From: Nicotiana tabacum
Taxonomy: Eukaryota; Streptophyta; Magnoliopsida; Solanales; Solanaceae
Direction: 5' to 3'
NCBI RefSeq assembly: GCF_000715075.1
Contig: NC_134095.1
Span: 47,222,806 to 47,286,805 of the forward strand
Length of the DNA stretch: 64,000 bases
This document shows, one piece after another, positions 24,794-34,645 of this stretch. Below the pieces are notes generated by a model. It did no database searches. It was given only the letters and a program-made list of their open reading frames with translations, and was not told the origin of the DNA. Within the stretch, counting starts at the first letter, position 1. Each line of letters starts with the position of its first letter. The translations under genes were made by a program, and so were the position numbers.

Positions 24794-25903
24794 CTAAGCT
24801 TTAAGAAAAGAAATTACTCTACTGGGAGTGTGATCTAAAGTACCCCTCCACTCAACACACGGTACACCTGGCATAGCCAGTGTCACGGTTTTGGCGTGAC
24901 AATCAAGAATAGCATGATGGGGCGACAACCAGTCCATGCCTAAGATAATATCGAAGTCAACCATACTGAGTAACAATAAATCGACTCTGGTCTCAGAACC
25001 ACTAAGAGCAACCAAGCACGACTGATAAATGCGGTCCACAATGAGAGAATCTCCCACAAGAGTAGAAACATAAATAGGGGAACTCAAAGAATCCCGAGGT
25101 ACACCCAAATGCAGTACAAAATAAGAAGACACATAAGAGTAAGTAGAGCCTGGATCAAATAGAATCGATGCATCTCTGTGACAAACCAATATAATACCTG
25201 TGATGATAGAATCGAAGGCAATAGCCTCGGTGCGGGCAGGAAGGGCATAGTCTTTGGCCTGGCCTACCCCTCTAGGGCGACCCCTACCTCCCCGACCTCC
25301 ACCTCTAGCTGGCTGAGCAAGTGGGGTAGCAACTGGAGCTGTAACCATAGCTTGAGAACTCTACAGGGCACGTTGTGGCTAAGAAGTCTGTGGAGGTGCA
25401 CCCCTCCCATATCTGGGCAATCCCTTACCATATGATGTGTGTCACCACACTCAAAACAAGCTCTAGGAGAATGTGGTGGTTGTGACTAGCTCGGGCCAGG
25501 TCTGCTGGAATGACCTTTGAAAGCACCCCGCGCAGGAGATGCGCTAGAAACTGGAGGTGCATAATAAAACTCCTGAGGCCTAAGAGGAGCTGGAGCACTA
25601 CTGGCTACTGGAAGAGCTGAATGAACAGGGCGACTCATATAACCCCTACCATGATGACCTGCAGCTGGGGTACGGGCACTAGAATAATGGCCCAACTCTC
25701 GAGACCTTTTGGCCTTCCTCTCCTCTCTCTCCCTAGCATGCATACCCTCAATCCTACTAGCGATGGTCACCATCTGATGATAAGAAATATCTATCTCTAA
25801 CTCACGAGCCATGCTAGACCTGATATTGGGAATAAGGTCCTCAATAAATCAGCGAACTCTCTCGCAACGGTAGTAAGCAAGGCTGTTGCATGCCTAGCCA
25901 AAT
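24794..25903 (-). pseudogene. Tekay B gag C-terminus, zinc knuckle and protease, 5'-truncated
   Basis: From 25903 the minus strand enters gag mid-domain (LARHATALL), has stops near 25850, then an open stretch 25812-25486 (MARELEIDISYHQMVTIASR) with a basic, Pro/Ala-rich tail. A CCHC zinc knuckle (C-F-E-C-G-D-T-H-H-M-V-R-D-C) lies at about 25415-25465. The retropepsin region is 25348-24794, with active site L-F-D-P-G-S-T (near 25158) and DFDIILGMDWLSPHHAILDC. The gag 5' third is absent because of the rearrangement at 25902. Confidence 0.85.
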
Positions 25904-26199
25904 GTGCCTATATAGATATAAGTACTTTTAGTGAGGGCATGTAAATATATGAAAAGCAAAATGATAGAACTTCATAACTAAGTTTAAAAGAGTATCTGTA
26001 TAAATTTACAAAGAATCTGGACTTGGATTATGTATATATAATTCCAACGGCATAAGCGGATCGTGGTTTCAACGTGTCTGTAGAGAGATATAAATTTTTT
26101 AGTCTGGACGCGTAAACCTGTGAAAAGCAGAAAACCTGAAATTTATAATTGAATTCAAAAGCATATCTGTAGAAATATACAAAGAATATGGACCTAACT
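25902..26199. repeat. Second copy of the left flank of Tekay B (array units)
   Basis: This matches 18583-18898 end to end (ATGTGCCTATATAGATATAAG ... AATATGGACCTAACT), with roughly 6-8% differences and a ~20-bp gap near 26040. It is array sequence that should occur only outside the element, and its presence between gag and an LTR shows a rearrangement. Confidence 0.85.
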
Positions 26200-26859
26200 T
26201 GTCACGACCCCGGTTCGCCCTCCGTGAACCATCACGACGGCACCTAGTCTGTATGACTAGGTAAGCCTAATTTGTGGAAGAAAAACCAAAAATTTTGCGG
26301 AAGTAAACAATTTAAAACAGAAATAAAATAGCAATAATGTTTAAATGTGTCGCTCGGCTTACACCATGTTTAAGTCTCAATACCAAACATAAATCCAATA
26401 TCCGGAAACCCATGAATCATAAGCTAAGATCAATACTACATAGCTCTAACTCTGGAATGTCTAATAAGAACAGGAAGGTACAGAAGGGCTAAATAGTAAA
26501 AATAGGAATAGAAAGGGACTTCTCGATCTGTGGACACGGCATATGTACCTCGAAGTTTCTAGAGCGGTCGCCTCCCTCAAGGATAGTAGACCTGATCAGC
26601 GGTACCTGGATCTGCACATGAAAAACATGCGCAGAAGAGGCATGAGTACACCACAATGGTACTCAATAAGTGCCAAGCCTAACCTCGGTTGGGTAGTGAC
26701 GAGGAAGGTCAGGGCCCTACTGAGGTTAAACAAATATAAAGATCAACAGTATAGGACAGAACAGTATAAATAAGTACGGCAGTGAAATAACACATGATAT
26801 ACATAACATCAACAATTATACAGAACATGGAAAAGAAATACAGCTCAACACCAATAGTA

Positions 26860-27211
26860 ACAATCGGGGATCTCCCAGGATACCGTCCTGTAGTCCCATA
26901 TTTACATATCTAGTGAATCTCCCGGGATACCATCCCATAGTCTATCATATATATGTCCAAAGGATCTCCCGGGATCCCGTCCCGTAGTCCAACTCATAGT
27001 GCACGGGGATCTACCGGAATCCCTCTCCGTGGTCCCAAATGTAAATACCCAGTACTGGGGGAATCTAACGGGCGCATTCCTGGAGTTCCATATAACTGTG
27101 CAGGGGTATCTACTGGGAATCTAACCTGTAGTCCCAAAGTAAATGTGTAGGGGGGTGTACGGGGAATCGAACTCGTAGTCCCAAAGTAAACAGACAAGGG
27201 GGGATGTACCG
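26860..27211 (-). repeat. GGGATCTCCCGGGAT / CCCGTAGTCC minisatellite in second LTR B
   Basis: Same array as 19560-19945, with units of 55-60 bp. It is interrupted in its last unit by LINE E2. Confidence 0.75.
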
Positions 27212-27435
27212 CCACCACTATTCACATCTCATAAATCCGGCGTCCGGTAAGGTAACACCATAACATAAGTCTCAAAAGAACCCCCTTCTCTTTGCGAACA
27301 ATCCCCAGTTGGTTTCATTATCAAATAATCAACCAACTGCTACAAATCTGAATTTTTTCGTGAAAGTTACTGTAGAAGCGTCCCAGATTTGTGTTTTTGC
27401 TTCATCTTCATCAATGATGTCGTGTTGAGGCAGCC

Positions 27436-30400
27436 ATGAATGTAGTATCCTCTCCCCAGCCTTTGGCTGTGGGAGAGATGATCCAAAACATCAATGAAAC
27501 AGCTCCTAATTACAATCCAAAACCTTCGTATGCTTCGCAACTTAAAACCAAGCAAGCTACCACAACTTCGCACAAGATAAACCTACTACCTGTCACGTTT
27601 GAACATGGGGAACCAACTGTAGAATTCACCATGGATGAGGTTAAAGAGTTTACAATAGAAGAAGGACTGTATCAAGCAGTTGTGATGAAGTTTTCATACG
27701 GAAAACCAGATCTTCAAGAATTTCGTAAAATCTTTTCGTCGCAATTCGATGTTCAAGGTCGTTGTAATATTGGGCTTCTAGGTTTTTGTCATATCTTGAT
27801 TAGATTTGACCTCCACAACGATTATGTTCAGTTCTTATCTAAATCAACTGGATATGTCAAGGAAAAAGGTGATGAATTCCTTTTTTGAACTTTTCCATGG
27901 ACGTTATGATTCAACCCGAAAGAGGAAGCATCCATGGCTGTTGTGTGGATCTCGTTTCCAGGTTTGCTGCCTAATTTCTTTGTGAAGAGGTCGTTATTAT
28001 CCATTGCCTCAGCTGTGGGCAAATCGCTTGCTGTTGACAAGGCAACACAAGATAGAACATAACCTAGTGCAGCGAGGTGAAGGTTATACTTGATCTTTTG
28101 GATAAACATCCTAAAAAGATTAAGCTACTAATAGTGGACAGAATTTTGGGTAAAAGTATCGTACATTACTAGGAGGTGGTGTATTATAATCTTCCTACGT
28201 ATTGCACCTTTTACAAGCATCAAGGACATGGTGAAAATGTTTGTCGAGTGAGGAACGAAAAAGAAGGAAAGGAGGTAAGGGCAGAGGAAGTGACATCTGG
28301 AAGTAATATGCCTGTTGTCGAGGTGAGCACTTTTGACAAGTTACAAGGTGATGCTAGGGACTACCTGAATGCCAAAAGAATGAATCAAAGAGCTATGGAA
28401 ATAGCAGGTGATAAGCTGGGTGATGAAGCAGCAAACCAAAAAAATTTGGTCGAGCACTAAGTTTTGCAAAATGAAGGAGTTTTGGTGGCTACTGTTGGGC
28501 GAAAGGAAGTTGGTGATCGACCAGATGTGCAAGTGTTTGATTTAAATACTGATAATCAAGGGATATCAGTAGGTGATGTAGTAGGTCCGTTGAAACTACT
28601 ATCAGGACATGTTACAGGAGATGTTATAAAATCAACTGGTATATGTGCAAATATGATGGCTACTGTTGCACTAAAACAAACTAGGGATCGAGTTGTTGCA
28701 TCTGTGGACCCAATGGAGAAATCAACTGGAATGGAGTAGGCTGCACCTAGGCTTGTGTATCCTACAGCTCGAACTAAAACTGATACAAAGAGCTTGCCAA
28801 GTTATGAATTGTTGAATGAGGAGGATCTAGATGGTCTAAAGGTTAGTAGTATAGGATCAGTCACTAAAGGAGCTGGGAATTTTTATAATGCACAAGAGCA
28901 AGCAGCAGGTGCATTGAATACAAATGGAAAATCTGAGGTTAGGGCATTGGGTACTGCATTTCTAAATAATGCTGAATTACCAGGTGCACAAGATGCTAAG
29001 TTGCTTTCTTCTAATGATGCAATTGTTGCATCAACTGCTGCAAACTTAATAGAAACTGTTGATCGAGCTGGTGCGTCTGTGCAATTTAAATCTAAGGCAG
29101 GTGGTGATCGAGGTGATATGACACAGAATTCAGATGCTAATAAACCGCATATTGTAACTAAAGGTGAGGTCCATATGTTAGACAGTAAAGTGTCAACTGC
29201 TGCAAGCCTAAATGGAGATCGAGTGGTTGCACCTGTTAAACCAGTGGTGAAATCACCAGTAGCAGGTGTTTTGGATGATGTTGTTAATATTGTATCAGGA
29301 GAAAAGCCAGTAGACTATGTTGGGGCTACTGATAGGGTTAAGGAACAGCAGATCGCGAGGAAAGCAGCAGCTCCAATAGCTACTTCTGGAGCTGCTAAAC
29401 ATAATGCTGCACTAGTTGATAAAGCTGAAAAACAAGCAGCTCTTATAGCTACTGCTGTGAAACAAACTAAGTGACAAAAATAACTGATAGGACTAGTAGA
29501 GATGTAATTTCTAAGGGAAAGGCTAATGAAGATGTGAGGGCTGTTTCTTTAGGAGAAAAGGATGGTCATGAGGCTAAACACATGAACTCACCAGGTGGAG
29601 GTGAAAAGCAGAACTCTGTAGTTGCTACTACTGCCCAGTTTTCAGGGAATCGAAATGTTGGTCAAAAGGGTATGATTTTGAAAATTAGAACTGCGGATAT
29701 TTCTAATGATGGTAGGAGTAATAATACGAGCAAAAAGAATGAAGGTTGGAACATGGTAACATCTAGAAAATCACCTACAAGGCAGGTGGACTCACAGAAA
29801 CAACAGAAAATAGATGCTGGTCGAAATGCATCTAGCAGTGTTTTCAACACAAATGCCTTCAAGCTTCTTGCATCAGATGAAGATGGTGAACCTGATACAA
29901 CAGTTCCAAATAAGGATATGATGTCCAAGAAAATAGTCACACTCGCCAGCACTGGATAAAATGCACAGCACGGTGAGAATTTGCCTATACATTGGGTTTT
30001 CGACAGCAGGTTGGGGAGGAACATCAAGGCAAAATTAAGGGGGATGGCAATCAAATCTAAGCTATGGACAAATCAACGCGAGTATAATGATGAGGAACTC
30101 TATGGTGATGCGTATGTTGGGAATTCGAGTGAAGAGGATGACCAAGAGAGTGAAGACGAAGGTGTGCTATCAGTAGGCTCACCATCAGTTCCTAAATTTG
30201 GCAGCTCCATGAAGGCAAATTCCAGCAACAAACTCAATGCAAAAGCATAAGCATTTGTGCCAAAAACTGGAAAGCAAAAAAGTGCAGCTAGCATAGCAGG
30301 TACTTCTCTGCTGCAAAATACAGCAACAATTAGGCCAGGGCAGCTGCAGAATGTAGTGGAACAAAATACAGCAACATCATTTTTCAAACAGCAGCAGCAG

Positions 30401-31075
30401 CAGCAATTGAATACAACATCTGACCAGCAATTGAAGGCAAGCAATCCTGGAGCAAAGACGATTGGGCAGTAGCAATTTGCAAACAACTCTGGAGTAATTT
30501 TGACTGGGTAGAAGCAGATTTTAACAACCACTAATATTTGTGGGGTTGAATCAGCACCAACACTAGAAGCTGGGCAGCAACAAATGGTCACACCCACTCC
30601 AGCTATTTCAGCAGAAGAAAGAAGACTCTTGGATGCAATGGTAAGTGCAAATCTTGTGAATTCTATATATAATAATGCTAGTAGAACTGGGCGTGCAAGT
30701 AGAAGCAGGAACAAATTGCAAACTGTAGAAAAACCACGACACAAGGCAACATTGGTTAATCCACAAGAGGGAAACACTATGGTGCCACAAGGTTTTGATC
30801 AAGACATACCAAATCCGGTGATTGTGGGCAGAGATATATATGAAGAAGGTGAGGAAGATGATATTTTAAATCAATGCCGGGCAGAGGCAACAGGAAAAGG
30901 GGATTTATCACCAATGCATAGTGGAAAAAGTAAGAAGTCTCGTACAAGGGATAAAAGTTGGGACGGAAAGGTGAATGAAGATGCAAACGTAAGGCGACTT
31001 CCAATGAGAGTTGCCAAACAAAAACAGGTCATCCAAAATACATCTACAAAGTCCAACCATTCAAAAAAGAAATGA
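27436..31075 (+). pseudogene. LINE E2 ORF1, frameshifted
   Basis: ORF1 homologue of E1, about 1210 codons. The start MNVVSSPQPLAVGE at 27436 opens a DUF4283-like region (to 27888, TGA). A decayed stretch has several stops (27890-28175). The zinc knuckle near 28200 reads C-T-F-Y-K-H-Q-G-H-G-E-N-V-C, so the second Cys is Tyr, while E1 lost a different Cys. A long Ala/Val/Asp-rich tail (28176-29474) follows, with recurring GDR-V-A motifs and a TAA at 28458. After a frameshift at 29471 come GWNMVTSRKSPTRQ, NAFKLLASDEDGE, LPIHWVFDSRLGRN, Q-rich runs (about 30385) and a basic end (NHSKKK) at 31075. Stops at 29957, 30248 and 30470 also break it. Confidence 0.8.
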
Positions 31076-31305
31076 TGAATCTCGAACACATTTTGAATAG
31101 GGTTGATGAACAAAACAAAGAGGTACAACTTGAAGAAGTTACAGGTTTGGACAAGAAGGGACATGATTTTAATTACTACTACATTCTATTTTATCATTTT
31201 ATTAGTATAATCATTTGTAATATCATCATAGAGTATGTTATAAACTCTATGATGATCATAGAATATTTGGTACTTTCAACTTCTTATTTTTTAAATGCAT
31301 GCTAG
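31072..31305 (+). CDS. Small 77-codon ORF after ORF1 of E2
   Basis: Begins ATGATGAAT, overlapping the ORF1 TGA by 4 nt exactly as in E1, and has the same length. Hydrophobic C-terminal half (YHFISIIICNIIIEYVINS). The stop-start overlap is the kind used for reinitiation between ORF1 and ORF2 in some LINEs, so this may be the relic of the ORF2 start, or an RNA element that happens to be open. Function unknown. Confidence 0.3.
   Translation: MMNLEHILNRVDEQNKEVQLEEVTGLDKKGHDFNYYYILFYHFISIIICNIIIEYVINSMMIIEYLVLSTSYFLNAC
31222..31256 (+). other. 3' hairpin of LINE E2
   Basis: 13-bp stem (31222-31234 with 31244-31256) and a 9-nt loop, covarying with the hairpin of E1 at 5524-5558. Confidence 0.65.
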
Positions 31306-32474
31306 TAGGTGAGGCTTTTTACGCCTCAATAGGATTAGTAAGGTAAGGTTTAGCCCGGTTTGTGTTGCCTTGGTCCTATGCCTTTGGAAAAATATCCACA
31401 CGGCTATGAGATTATATGCTCTCGTGAGACTGTGCCGCCAGCTACACCATGAATCCTCTATATGAAGCTGCCATCATAAGGCAATGTGAGGTGCAGAGGA
31501 GTGATTATATAGCCAAGGCATATGGGTAACAATATCGGTGCTATTGTCCCCCTTATTTATAATTTTCCTAATTGTTGTATTTTTACTTTCTTTTATTAAT
31601 AAAAAACTAGCCCTGGGCGCCTAGCGGATTGCCAAAAAAAAAGATATACAGAAATGGCAAAGTTTCATATTAAGGCAATAAATGATTCTAGCCTATCATG
31701 CTACACCGAATTCAAGTAAGGCAGGTTGAATCAAATAAAGCAAATTAATTCACTTAGACATGATTTTCTAAGCTAACAACAAGCTTAATAGTGCAAGAAA
31801 TAGAAATAAGAAAGGAAATATACTAGTAATTACTTAAGAAAACAGGATTTCCAACAATTAGCACAAGTACGCACTCGACACCTTATGTACAAGGCATTTC
31901 TATTACCAAATATACCAATCCTAATGGGAAGGTCCCCCACATAAGGTTAGACAAGCCGCTTACCTCGAACCGACTCAAAATCAACCCAACACCACGTCTT
32001 TGCCACGAGTACTCGACTCCAAATGGCCCAAATCTATTCAATTCAATTGCATAATGTAAATAACACTTCAAGTAACTGATTCTACAATTAAATTCTAATC
32101 TAATACGCAAAACTATGTAAAATAACCAAAATGCCCCTCAGGCCCATGTCTCGGAATTGGGTAAAATTTATATTTTCAGAATCCTCATACCCTCACAAGT
32201 CTAACCATACCAAAATTATCTGATTCTGATACCATTTGGTCTTTCGAATCATCATTTTATATTTTTGAAAGATTTCATAAGTTTCTTCCCAAATTCCATC
32301 CCAAATCACGAATTAACGATGAAATCAATGATGAATTCATGTACTCTAGCTAAATCTGAGTTACAATCACTTATCCCGATGAATTTCTTGAAAAACCTTT
32401 TAAAAATTGCCAAATCCGAGCTCTCTAGGTCAAAATATGAAATAAAACCCAAAACCTCGTATTTATAAGGCACC

Positions 32475-32830
32475 CCCGGATTTCCACCACTGCGGACCGC
32501 ACAAAAACGAGTGTTGTCTGCACAAAACCAGTGCGGTCCGCACAAAAATGGGTGTTGTCCGCACATGTTTGACTACAGTAACAGGCTTTAGTATTTTGAC
32601 CATACCTTTCCTACAAATGTCCAAATTGTGATTTCTTTACCTTTCTGAAAACTAGACACAAAGGGCTACAACTTCTGTTTTTGAATCATCCCAAAATTCC
32701 TTGTAGATTAAAAGATATGAGCTTCCGAAGTAGGACCAGTGAAAGTTTCCTTACCGCGGACCGCACTGCATTTTGTGGGGCCGCATAGCCCCTACCGCGG
32801 ACGCACTGGACTTTGTGCGGACAGCACTGG
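32475..32830 (-). repeat. GTGCGGACCGCAC word cluster in second LTR B
   Basis: TGCGGACCGCAC, GTGCGGTCCGCAC, GTGTTGTCCGCAC and CCGCGGACCGCACTGC repeat as in the LTR at 18899-21727. Confidence 0.75.
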
Positions 32831-33528
32831 TGGGTGCTGAGGCCTGCAACTCTTTGGACCTGCAACAGCTATGATTTTTGGCCTAAAACATCCCGGAACC
32901 TACCCGGAACTCACCCGAGTGCCCGGGACTTCAAACCAATTGTACCAACACATCCCATGACATCGTTCAAACTTGTTCAAAACTTCGGAACGCTCACAAC
33001 AACATCAAATCATCAATTTAACATAGGATTCAAGGCTAAGAACTCCAATAACTCTTAATTTATACTTTTGATCAAAAAGACCATCAAATCTCGTCCGAAC
33101 GACCTGAAATTTTGCAAGCACGTAACATTCAACACTACGGAGCTACTTCAATTTTCAGAATTCCATTCCGACCCTTAAATCAAAATTTCACTATCGGATC
33201 GGAAACTTAAAAAATTCGACTCTCGCCATTTCAAGCCTAAATTAGCTACAGACCTCCAAAACACAATCCGATCACGCCTCTAAGCCCGAAATTACCCAAT
33301 GGAGCTAACGGAACCGTTGGATTTCCATTCTGAGGCCGTCTTCATACTGTTCTGACTACGGTCAACTTCCCAACACTTAAGCTCTCATTCTGGGACTAAG
33401 TGTCCCAAAACTCCCCGAAACTCAAAACCGAATATCCCGGCAAATCAAAATAGCAGAAATAAACTCGGGAAAGCAATTAATAGGAGATCAGGGAATTAAT
33501 TCTTAAGACGACCGGCCAGGTCGTAACA

Positions 33529-33805
33529 TAATTTTTGCATATAATGTAGTTCCAGAAGTCCTTTTTAAGGGCACGAGCGGATCGTGTTTTCGACATGACA
33601 GTAGTGAGATATGAATTTTTTTCCAACACGTGCAAAGCTGTTAAAAGCAAAATGGCAGAAATTCATAACTGAGTTGAAAAGAATATATGTATATCTACAA
33701 ATAAACTGGACCTACTTTTTGTATATAATGTACTTCAAGAAGTTATTATTTTAACGGCATAAGCGGATCACGATTTTGACATGACAGTAGAGAGATATGA
33801 TTTTT
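33529..33805. repeat. ~188-bp tandem array, right half
   Basis: Continuation of the array at 17925-18898. GTAGTTCCAGAAGTC at 33546 and GTACTTCAAGAAGTT near 33730 mark two more units, ending near 33805. Total array is at least six units. Confidence 0.8.
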
Positions 33806-34618
33806 TAGGCAGCGCTCGCAACTCGAACATTAAATACATACAATAAACATAAACAAATTATATGAAGAAGAAAACATGCAAATTTGAAACTTAACAAAAG
33901 GAGAAGTAAAAACAACCTTGTAAGATAACAACAGACAGGCCAAATGCGTACTAACTTTCTATAAATCTGGCATCCTACTTTAGAAATTTCTTGGCCTTTT
34001 ATCAGGCTTAATAAATTAATTCACGTTAAGTTTCCTCCCTTCTATAATAATTAGATTAAACTATGAATGTGTTACTTCAAATTACTTATCTATCAATATT
34101 TTACGGTCAGTCAAATCCGTCTTCATCATTATGAAATCATCATAATAACTACATTTTTTCTTAAGAAAAATAATATTTTAAAATCATATAACTAAGAACC
34201 CTCTCGACGTTGTGGGTTGAACAGTCATATTCGGTCTTAAAAAAAAGGAAAACAGGTTCAAAAAATTGACCTAATTCAAGCAGAGTGAAAAATACCCGAA
34301 TAAAATCATCTTTCTCTTTCTCACTAACACTGACTTCGTGCCTTTTTGGAAGCTTTCTTTAGCTGGCCATGGAGATTCCTTCAATATTTATATCCACGCA
34401 GATCTACCAAATAGAAGAAGAGTCAAGAAATTCAAGTAAAGTTCAAATTTTTGAAATTATATCTTCCAATATATCAGAAACCTCAAGTTTTAATATAGTA
34501 GTCTTTGAACCTACAGATTGAATAACATAACATTCGTACAGATCTTGGTCTTCACTCAAAGGAACATTGGTTAGGTCCTCGATATAGGAATTAGAAGCAT
34601 GAACAATTGGATCTACGG
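33806..34618. other. Interval with no recognised feature
   Basis: About 810 bp of AT-rich sequence between the tandem array and the family X LTR. No ORF of note, no repeat and no TE terminus that I can see. Confidence 0.5.
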
Positions 34619-34645
34619 TGTTACGCCCCGCAGTATTACGAAGAT

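Larger units (their letters stand above)
18899..25903 (-). mobile_element. Tekay-type chromovirus B: 3' LTR plus partial gag-pol, truncated in gag
   Basis: Minus-strand element. Its 3' LTR occupies 18899-21727, preceded by the 3' part of gag, protease, RT, RNase H, integrase and chromodomain (21728-25903). The gag 5' part, primer site and own 5' LTR are missing. At about 25902 the sequence switches to a copy of the element's left flank (array units at 18583-18898), followed by another LTR of the family (26200). The switch point shares ATGTG between gag and flank. Confidence 0.85.
27212..31642 (+). mobile_element. LINE E2: second ORF1-only L1-like element
   Basis: Plus-strand copy of E1, about 4.43 kb, with the 3' tail GCGGATTGCC and poly(A) at 31634-31642. 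The leader is ~80 bp shorter than E1's, so it may be slightly 5'-truncated. It has ORF1 (27436-31075), the overlapping small ORF, the 3' hairpin, and no endonuclease or RT. Compared with the LTR at 18899-21727, the flanks join TACCG (27211) to AAGATATACA (31641), skipping about 46 bp (19918-19963), so insertion seems to have deleted target DNA rather than duplicated it. Confidence 0.85.
26200..33528 (-). mobile_element. Second LTR of the Tekay B family, split by LINE E2
   Basis: LTR from TGTCACGACC (26200) to GGTCGTAACA (33528), minus orientation, with LINE E2 at 27212-31642 inside. Without E2 it is about 2.9 kb. It is preceded by TAACT and followed by TAATT, consistent with a one-base-decayed 5-bp TSD of element B, and the 188-bp array resumes immediately at 33529. 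It therefore occupies the right end of B's original insertion. It contains the minisatellite at 26860-27211 and CpG words at 32475-32830. Confidence 0.85.

Noticed and set aside
25902..26200. Assembly error at the gag/flank junction
   Set aside because: The two flank copies differ by several percent and each has its own adjoining LTR differences, so they are distinct genomic copies. Long reads would still be the proof.
998..34619. Large inverted symmetry: family X (minus), E1 (minus) ... E2 (plus), family X (plus)
   Set aside because: Spacing differs, intervening elements are unrelated, and each insertion has its own target site, so the mirror order looks accidental.
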